Part shown: piece by piece, positions 56,584-64,000 of the stretch
How the letters are laid out: each line of letters begins with the position of its first letter
How positions within the stretch are numbered: position 1 is the stretch's first letter
Source: Halicephalobus mephisto
Lineage: Eukaryota > Nematoda > Chromadorea > Rhabditida > Panagrolaimidae
NCBI GenBank assembly: GCA_009193035.1
Contig: SWDT01000257.1
Span: 186,001 to 250,000, forward strand
Reading direction: 5' to 3'
DNA: 64,000 nt
Program-made: the position numbers and the translations under genes
Notes under the pieces: model-generated
What the model was told of the DNA's origin: nothing
The model's database searches: none
What the model saw: only the letters and a program-made list of their open reading frames with translations

Positions 56584-59116
56584 ATGTCCGTTGTTTGTGG
56601 TATTTTTAATTGGTTTGGTGTGTTTGAAATCCGAACTTATAATATCAAAACAAAAGAGTCCGATGATTCTTGGCCTGAGGATAAATCCATCTACGAAATT
56701 ACTGATGAGTTATTTACTAAGTATAGAGATGATATTGGGATTATTGCTATAGATAGCAGATGGGTTCATTTCAAAAAAGAGGATTTCAAGAAATACGATA
56801 ATCTTGTCCATCTCACTACGAAAGAGGAATTGAATTTCAACTATTATTTAAAGAGAAAAGTCGAATATTCTGTTGGGGAATTGATTATTTGGTTTCTTTT
56901 CAATCATATTACTTTATATCAATGCACAACAACTGCCAGAAGCAAAGTGATATGGAAAAAGTTGAATGAAAGAGAAAATGAAGTGAGTAAACATATTGAT
57001 TTAGAGTATGCGACAAGGGTTTTTGGTCTGAAAATGAACCAAGTCCATGTTGTCTTTGAAGATAATACAGAAGTAGTTAATCAACGGTATGGTTCTAAAT
57101 TGGACAAATACGGTTTCAAAAGTATCAATTTTACAAAAAAAGTATCCTGGACGGAAAATCTGTTGGTCTTTGCTAGATATTTAATTTCTGATCCAAAAGT
57201 TTCCGTCTTAGTTAAAACAGAAGATTCTGATGAAAGCAGCCTCCAACCTTATATAATTGAAGATTGTAACTTTATCCACATTCCAAAGCTGGTTAAAGAA
57301 TATGAACCGAGAACAGATATCATGGGAATTGACCTCGGATCAGCCAGATCTGTCTTGGCTGTCTCAAGGAATAGACAAATCCATGTTATCCCATTCGACA
57401 TCTCTTCTCCTGGAGACCTCTGGACAGAATCTGTAGTCTCATTTGATGAAAAGAAACCGATTATTGGAAGAGCAGCAGTCAGAAGACTCAGAACCAAACC
57501 TGATTATGTTATTTTCGATCATAAACTTTTGTGTAGTACAGATCATCGAAAGAATCTGTCAAATCAATTAATATGGCCTTTCAATTTCAGTTTCAAAGAA
57601 GATCAGCCATATTTAGAATCACAGACCTATCAAGGTTTAAAAGATTTTTCCCTTGCAGAGGTCAACGCAATCTTTCTGGAAAGGATGGCTGAAGCAGCAA
57701 GTGAGTACCAGGATGTATTTAATAATAGGAATCCTGTCAGAAAGACAGTTATTACAGTTCCAAGATATGTTAATTTGTATCTTCCTAGTACCATGGAAGC
57801 AGCGAAGTTGGCTAATATAGAAGTGATAGACATCATTGAAGAGACCCATGCCGATCTCCTCTATTATTTGTCCAATGAAAGGTATTCTAAAGTGATCAAA
57901 CCAGAAATGAAAGTCACCATTTTCGACATTGGAGGAGGAACCTGTATTTGGAAAGTTTATAAAATTTCAGAACATGAGGGTAAAATGTATGCAGCTTGTA
58001 TCAGAGAATCTAATTCAGATTATGATGGAAAATGTTCTGGAAGGGCTATTGACAATATAATTATTAATAAACTAGAATTATCAATTCCAACGGATTTAAG
58101 AAGTGATGCAAAACTAAGAACATTGGAAGTAGTAAAAGAGATAAAATACGCACTTTCTTTTGAGGAGAAAATAGAGTGAGTCAAATGTTATAGTAAATGA
58201 GAAAAGTGTATATTTCAGGTTCGACTTATCAGATATTCATCCCCGTCTTGAGGGAATGGTCGAGTTCACAAGAGAGTGGTTGGAAGGGAACTTGAAAACC
58301 CATTTTGAAAATAATTATAATTATTATACATTTCAATTACATCCGTCCCCAACTCAAAGAGCAGATCGATGTAAACACAAAGGAGATGCCAAAAACCAAG
58401 ATGCTCCATTTACAGACGTAGATATTGTCTTTTTAGCTGGAGGAACATGCAGAATCCCGTTCGTTCAAGAATGGATGAAAGAACAGTTTCCTAAAGCAGA
58501 AGTGATCATAGATGGACAACTGGAGATCATCACAGCCACCGGAGCTGCCATCCACGCTCTTCAAGTCCTCAGTGGGGAGGTTGAACCTTATATTAAAGTA
58601 ATTGAAGAACAAAACAGTGAAGCTGATTTTGATAATGAGAAATCAAAAAAGAAATTGGACGAACAAAATAAGAGTCTGAATGATGTTGCCCGTTCAGAAA
58701 ACGTAATTACGAATGATGAATGTCAATATAAAAACGAATCTTACAGTACATTGTCTAGTGATACAAACGATTCAAATAATGATTTCAGTTATAACAGAGA
58801 GGCTGTACAAAATCAGAATCTAATTAATTATCTTCATCAATTGAAAATGAAGATTGAAGATATGGTAATGAATAGTCAGGAAAGCAATTCAAACTCACAA
58901 TTAGAAAGCAAGTCCAATACTCAGATGTTTGAGAAGAAAGACGGTAATTCCAGTGATTACTTGAGTTTAAGTAAAGAAGTTGTGGTTAAAGATAATCAAG
59001 TAACAGATTATTCTACATCAAACATTGACGATTCTGAAAGGAACCGACATTGTAAAGCTCTTCCAGAACCATCACAGAAAGAAATTGATTCCAAAAAGAA
59101 AGACTTACTTCCCTAA
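56584..59116 (+). CDS. Divergent Hsp70-like ATPase with extra N-terminal domain
   Basis: 829 residues in two exons (56584-58175 and 58219-59116), joined in phase across a 43-bp intron. The Hsp70 nucleotide-binding fold starts only at about residue 247: MGIDLGSARSVLAV (phosphate 1, with the usual DLGTT changed to DLGSA), VIGRAAVRR-type segment (IIGRAAVRRL), VITVPRYV, EETHADLLYY, FDIGGGTCIWKVY (phosphate 2, ~447) and VFLAGGTCRIPFVQEWM (adenosine motif, ~602). The normal Hsp70 substrate-binding domain is missing; instead there is a ~165-residue Asn/Ser/Lys-rich tail. The first ~240 residues (CGIFNWFGVFEIRTYNI, VGELIIWFLFNHITLYQ) match nothing I know. The ATG follows CTTCAG by 3 bases. Confidence 0.85.
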
Positions 59117-60316
59117 CGGAAGAATTTATAAAGAACACCAAATAATAAAGCTTTTATCCCTGTGTTACCAATTGCAATTATTTGTTTAGAAATACAAATA
59201 CGCATTTCTTTTGATTAGAATACAAAGATATTTATAGCCAAAGAGAGTCAAGTAGAAAGGAAGTTTTTAAAGTTGAAAAATTCACCAAGATGTTATCTAT
59301 ATTTCCTACATGTAGGATGCAATAAACTTTATGTTATGGTTAATCAGTTCAGGAAAAGTTAAATAACAATGAAATCACGATTGAAAGAAATAACAGCTCA
59401 TCGTAAAATGAAGAAATTCAATCTGGAATATCTTTGGTAAAATTTCTAGATTCATGAAAATTATGAAACCAATATCTGAAATATGAAGTCCTGGAAGTTT
59501 CCAAATCTGGGAGATTTCTCTTAAAAGAGTTTTAAAATAATATTTATTTCTGATTTAATACTTATCAAACTGGAATTCTGTAGAATCTTCTGTAATTAGA
59601 TAAATGTTTTTGAATTTGAAAGTTCTTAGACACTAAAAACTTGTAGACTACTTTATAGCAATGTTTATTTCTTTTTTATAATAGTAGAATTTTGCAAAAA
59701 GAGGAGATTATTTCCTGTAAATAGTACACAATAGTATTGGAGTAGGTCAAGAAATGATTAAGGAGTCCTGGTATGCAACTTTTATGTTAGAATTAGTTAT
59801 TTTTGTTTCATACTGATGAGTCTGATTTGGAAACTAAGAAAATGTTAAATTTGACAATCTATTTTCTAACAACATAGTCCTTCAACAGATATTCAAAGTT
59901 CTATTTTATTGGAACTGAAATTTTATATATAATTTTATTTTTACTTTTACAGATTATTAAACTTTCTAATTTCATAGTTATGAGATTATAAAGAAGCTTT
60001 CGATGATTCTTCATATATGAAATTTATTTCCTCATAAACTTACGTATAATTTAAACCAATTATAGCAGTTTTTAATACTGTCACTATCGAAATCAATCAT
60101 TGGATTACAAATCGAATAGGTCGAACAAGAGAAAGGGATTCTATATCGGGTTGAGATTTAGAAAGGGAAAACTTTGTCATTCAATCACTTTTAAAGGGCA
60201 AAAAGAAATTCAAAAACTGTGAAATGGGCAATTTCCTATTTCCCTCAGAGGTAATTATCATCCTTTTCTGATCTGTTTTCTGATTATTTGAATTTACTGA
60301 ATTTGTTGAAAAAAGA
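59117..60316. other. Intergenic region, nothing recognised
   Basis: About 1.2 kb of moderately A/T-rich DNA between the Hsp70-like gene and the 5S gene. No open frame, splice-bounded exon or repeat family stands out. One CATATATGAAA word occurs near 60013. Bases 60090-60250 are purine-rich. Confidence 0.5.
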
Positions 60317-60435
60317 AGCTAGGAGCACTGGAGATTCCCAGGACGTCTCCGATCCAAGTACTAATCAAGCCCTAGGGCGTTTCACTGGCCAGATCGGACG
60401 GGATGGCGTGCTTTCACCCTGGTTTGACCCCTAGC
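60317..60435 (-). rRNA. 5S ribosomal RNA gene (divergent variant)
   Basis: The minus strand contains the 5S core: GCACGCCATCCCGTCCGATC, TTAGTACTTGGATCGGAGAC and CCTGGGAATC, at the expected spacing. Measured from the terminal stem, the gene is exactly 119 nt, the usual 5S length. The first and last eight bases differ from the common nematode sequence as I remember it, yet still pair (GCTAGGGG at the 5' end with CTCCTAGC near the 3' end), so helix I is preserved by compensatory changes. The loop B/helix III region (AGTGAAACGCCCTAGGGC) is also altered. It is a single copy in this window and could be a dispersed functional variant or a recent pseudogene. The intragenic promoter region is conserved. 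No T-run terminator directly follows. Confidence 0.9.
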
Positions 60436-62036
60436 GGGAATAAATCCCCACTGACTCCACCACTTTTTCATTAAAGAAGGAGAAATGAATTGGAACAAAA
60501 CGCCAAAACACATCCTGTCATCTCTAAAGAAAAATCTATCCAAGAAAACGGGATTCTCATATAGGAGTTAAAACAGCTTCCAAAAACGATAAAGAGATTC
60601 AGAAATATTTTAGAATTTCCAATGAACAGTCAAAGTACTTCTTTTTAAATAAATTTTCTGATTTACTTGAATAGAATTACTACATATCAAATGGTTTTGG
60701 ATATTTGCCAGAACTTCCAGTCTCTGATATTACCAAAACCCAGAATCTGTCTTCATGAGAAAACAAATTAAACTCTCAAATTAATTTACGACATGATTGA
60801 ACATGTTTTTCATCCAAAGTAGATAGGAGAATTCAAAATGATCAAAGTGATTTTCCAATTGAATTTTATAGATCTTCTTTCTTATCCTATGAACTGTATC
60901 AAAATATCTCTAAGGGATAAGCTATGTAGTCTTGAACTGAATTAATGAGATTAATTGAAGACCATTTCCTTCTAATAACTAGTAGGAATTAGAAATGAAT
61001 TCTCTCTGCCCCAACTAATTTCTGTGCATTTACTGTTTTTAAAATTACTAAATCTCTCCAAGATCTGCTGTGAGTAATCCTCCAGGTCTTATACTTTGGA
61101 ACGGAGCTAATAGTTTTGATGAGACGAGTTAACTCCGTTTATTTTTGGCTTTTCTGGATTATCAGTTAAATTGTGTAGCGACTTTTTTGTTCTATATCAA
61201 TTGTTTGTTCCAAAAACTCTTTTTGGAAGAAATGATATCATAAAGGTCGGCCTTGGAAGTTCTTAATCTTTTATTTTAGTCTCTGAAATATAATAAAAAA
61301 AACTCACGAAAAGACAAAATGATTTTTTTATAGTATCCTTTTTTACTTAATAATGTTATACAGTCTTTGGCCATAGTTTCATTGAAATCTTCTTCAAGAA
61401 TCATTTGAGAGATTTTTATAGTGTTCATATCTATGTACCTGTAAACTCCTTCTCTTCTACAGATATTACTGTGCATATAGAAAATGAATCAAAATAACTT
61501 ACATGTGTCGGAAAAGAAGTCATGTAGCAGTATGTCGTTGATAACTCCGTTTAATAGTGATATATTGCATTTGTTGATTGTTCAAACTTGAGTAATTAGA
61601 CTGATAAAATTACAAATACAATGTAAAAAGATGATAAACGCAAGCTTCTACAGTGATTGTTGCTGGTCAGAATCAATCATATTATCGTCGTTTCGGTCAA
61701 CATGACTTCTGTGAATCGAATCCTGGACTGTCTAAGAATAATTTCCTATAAAATGAATCTATCACATTCTGTGAGTAAATTCTCTTGTTATTCGTTAATT
61801 GGATTTCAAAGAAAAAATAAGTCAGCCAATCACGAGTTTTCTTAACCACGGGTTTTTGAGGACTTTGCACCATTCATCTAAACTAGAGAATGACGACAAC
61901 TATGATGATAACGATGAGGACAATGGGGATAAAAGGCAAGATGTGGAAAATGTTTCTGATAAAAATCAGTCGAATTTACTGTGTTCCTTAATTTCTTTCA
62001 TCATGTTTATATTTTAGGATTCCTCTCGAAAAACAT
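60436..62036. other. Intergenic region with one orphan exon
   Basis: About 1.6 kb. A minus-strand exon-like segment lies at 61308-61438 (TTTACAG acceptor; YIDMNTIKISQMILEEDFNE, TMAKDCITLLSKKGYYKK; GTGAGT donor) with no partner exons found. Bases 61075-61140 are GC-richer with AACGGAG...CTCCGTT ends that could form a stem. Bases 61630-62030 have a short open plus frame (NDNYDDNDEDNGDKRQDVEN) and may be an N-terminal or leader sequence of the decarboxylase locus. Confidence 0.35.
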
Positions 62037-63722
62037 GGATTCTGAAGCATTCCGGAAATACGGAAAAGAAATGGTGAATCTGGTGGCTGATTACTGGACG
62101 TATGAGAGAGAGACAACCTTTGCTGATGTCAAACCAGGATATATCGGGATATGGTAGAAAAGTTAGAAACATTAATTTACTGACTTTTTAGGTTCCCAAA
62201 GACCCTCCGGAAAAACCAGAAGATTGGAAGCAGATCTTCCCGACATCGATCCAGTAGTTCTCAGTAAAAACACAAATTGGCACCATCCCCATTTTTTCGC
62301 TTATTTCTCAACGGCCTGTAGCTATCCAGCGATCATGGCTGATATCCTGTCTGGAGGAATGGCAAGTATTGGGTTTTCATGGGTAAATTTGTATTTTTTC
62401 AAATTAAAAAAAAATTTAAGAAATCATCTCCTTCCATGACGGAACTGGAAATGGTGACTACTGATTGGGTCCCAAAGCCATCGGTCTTCCAGAGTTCTTT
62501 CTTAACTCCGATTCTGGTCCTGGAGCGGGAGTTATCCAGAATAGTGCCAGTGACGCCACTTTTATCGCTATTCTGAGTGCGAGAGCCAGAGCTGTGCGCG
62601 TAAGTTTTTCAGAAATAACTTTCCAATGTCTCCTTTAGTCTTACAAGAAAGAACGTATGTTATCCGGGTTTATTCCACCATATCCAAAACCTTGTCCATG
62701 TTTATTCATAGATCAAATAACAATGTTGATCCTGTCATAACTTTCGAGAATCACGATGCCGGTGTAATCAGTAAATTAGTCGCCTACTGCTCTGACCAAG
62801 CTCACTCTTCTGTAGACAAGGGAGTGATGCTTGCTGGAGTCAAGCTGAGGAAATTAAAAACTGTCATTGGAGGTCAGTTGAATAACTACTATGTTGAAGG
62901 AGCCACTCTCGAAGAGGCGATCAAAGAAGACCGAGCCAGAGGTCTGATTCCTTTCATCTACGTCGCCACAGTAGGCATGACAAGTACCTGTGGATCAGAC
63001 GACCTCAAAGTACTCGGTCCTATCTGCAATAAGGAAAATCTCTGGTTGCATGTGAGCCGCCTATGCTGGCAGTTTCGCCATTTGTCCGGAATACCGTTAC
63101 TTACTCAACGGGATCGAATATGTGGACAGTTTCAACTTCAATGTAAATAAAGCGATGGAAATCAACTTTGACTGCTATTTCGACTGCTCCCCAATGTGGT
63201 TCAAGGACGCTAAAGAGGCTACCCAGTACTTCAATGTGGAGGCTGAGTACCTCAAGCACGAATATCAGTCAATTACGACTGATTACAGGGTTGGAAAATT
63301 GGTTAAATTCAATTACTATTACTCGATTTCAGCATCTCCAAATCGCCCTTGGGCGTAGATTCAGGTCTCTCAAGATCTGGTTCGTCTTCAGATCCCTCGG
63401 GATAGAACATCTCCAAAGTACTCTGAGGAAGAGAGTAAAACTCGCCGAGGAATTTGCGGAGTTGATTTCGAAAGACAAAGAATTAGAAATCATCGTTCCA
63501 CGTCATCTAGGACTCGTCTGTTTCAGACACAAAAGCAACAATGACTTCAACGAAAAACTCCTCGCCGCCATCAACGACGACTACAGAATCCATCTAGTCG
63601 GGGCGAAGGTTCATGGTGTGTTCTTCCTCCGATTCCACATCTCTAGTGCTAATACAGTATCTTCTGATATTACTTTTGCTTACCAAGTAATCAAGGATGT
63701 TCTCGTCAAGCTTAAACCTTAA
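62037..63722 (+). pseudogene. Aromatic L-amino-acid decarboxylase (group II PLP), frame-disrupted
   Basis: Homologous to AADC/tyrosine/histidine decarboxylases along almost its full length, in family order: MDSEAFRKYGKEMVNLVADY, VPKDPPEKPEDW, HHPHFFAYFSTACSYPAIMA, MTELEMV, AIGLPEFFLNSDSGPGAGVI, SKLVAYCSDQAHSSVDKG, EEAIKEDRARGLIPFIYVAT, AYAGSFAICPEYRYLLNGIE, the PLP-lysine region FNVNKAME, CSPMWFKDAKEATQYFNVEA, IALGRRFRSLKIWFVFRSLG and ending VIKDVLVKLKP. The frame changes at about 62145-62150, 62235, 62466, near 62735 and near 63055, each explained by one or two missing or extra bases, with no gross loss. The NPHK lysine motif has become NVNK, and INFDC/YFDCS looks duplicated. It is either a young pseudogene or a region of base-call errors. 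Confidence 0.85.
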
Positions 63723-64000
63723 AATTTAATTCCCAATTTCACCACTGTTTAATTAATCAGAAATAAACAGTCTATATTAAAGATTTCTGTAACAAAGTTC
63801 AGTCATAAATTATGTTTACTGATTAATATACCTGTCAACGTATATCAAAACTCAAATAACACTGAAAATTTATTTTTCTACTCAGCTAACCACTACTTAT
63901 GACTTCTAATCGGTCTCCCAGTTAACATTTTTATTCTTTAGACAACTTAAAACAAAGGTTCTGTGATATTATAAATAATGTGGAAATAATACTGTTCTTA
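63723..64000. other. Downstream of decarboxylase locus
   Basis: A/T-rich, with AATTAATCAGAAATAAACAG (including AAATAAA) 40 bases after the decarboxylase stop that could serve as a poly(A) signal. Nothing else is seen. Confidence 0.4.

Overview
The window looks like nuclear DNA of a free-living (rhabditid-type) nematode. It is very AT-rich, with short introns that begin GTAAG/GTGAG and end TTTCAG. Many start codons lie a few bases after a TTTCAG-like acceptor, as expected for spliced-leader trans-splicing. The genes include nematode-style orthologues such as an UNC-24 type stomatin/SCP2 protein, a cysteine-string protein, a TLD protein of the EAK-7 type and a CDR/FAX family protein. Introns and intergenic DNA are full of dispersed rhabditid-like repeats, including CATATATGAA/CATATATCGAA palindromes and GTGTCGAGACC-type motifs. 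I assembled the gene models by hand from frame, phase and splice sites. For every main gene the exon lengths add up to a whole number of codons.

Left part (0-20 kb): a probable mitochondrial-import operon (TOM5-like then TIM8, minus); eak-7/MEAK7 (plus); an STK32-type kinase (minus); a decayed coding fragment; a NIPA-type magnesium transporter (minus); an RNF141-type RING protein (minus); a DRAM-family membrane protein (plus); unc-24/STOML1 followed closely by phosphomannomutase (plus, probably an operon).

Middle (20-52.6 kb): ATP synthase gamma followed 222 bp later by an unrecognised 1009-residue helical protein (minus, probably an operon); timeless (plus); the cysteine-string protein dnj-14 (plus); an RD3-domain protein (minus); an unrecognised 295-residue protein (plus) lying 40 bp tail-to-tail with PRORP; and a minus-strand run REEP, COA6, PRORP in which the last two reading frames overlap by 20 bases. 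A 4-kb repeat-rich stretch with four isolated GC-rich islands follows, then a 69-residue two-exon small gene and a CDR/FAX-type protein.

Right part (52.6-64 kb) differs in texture. The CATATATGAA palindrome nearly disappears, and coding-like exon fragments without a clear parent gene appear. It holds a divergent Hsp70-like ATPase with a novel N-terminal half, a 119-nt variant 5S rRNA gene, and an aromatic amino-acid decarboxylase locus broken by several single-base frame disruptions. No phage, CRISPR or bacterial features are present. The most interesting items are the COA6/PRORP overlap, the divergent Hsp70-like protein, the compensated 5S variant, the broken decarboxylase, the TIR-bounded elements and the change in sequence character near 52.6 kb.
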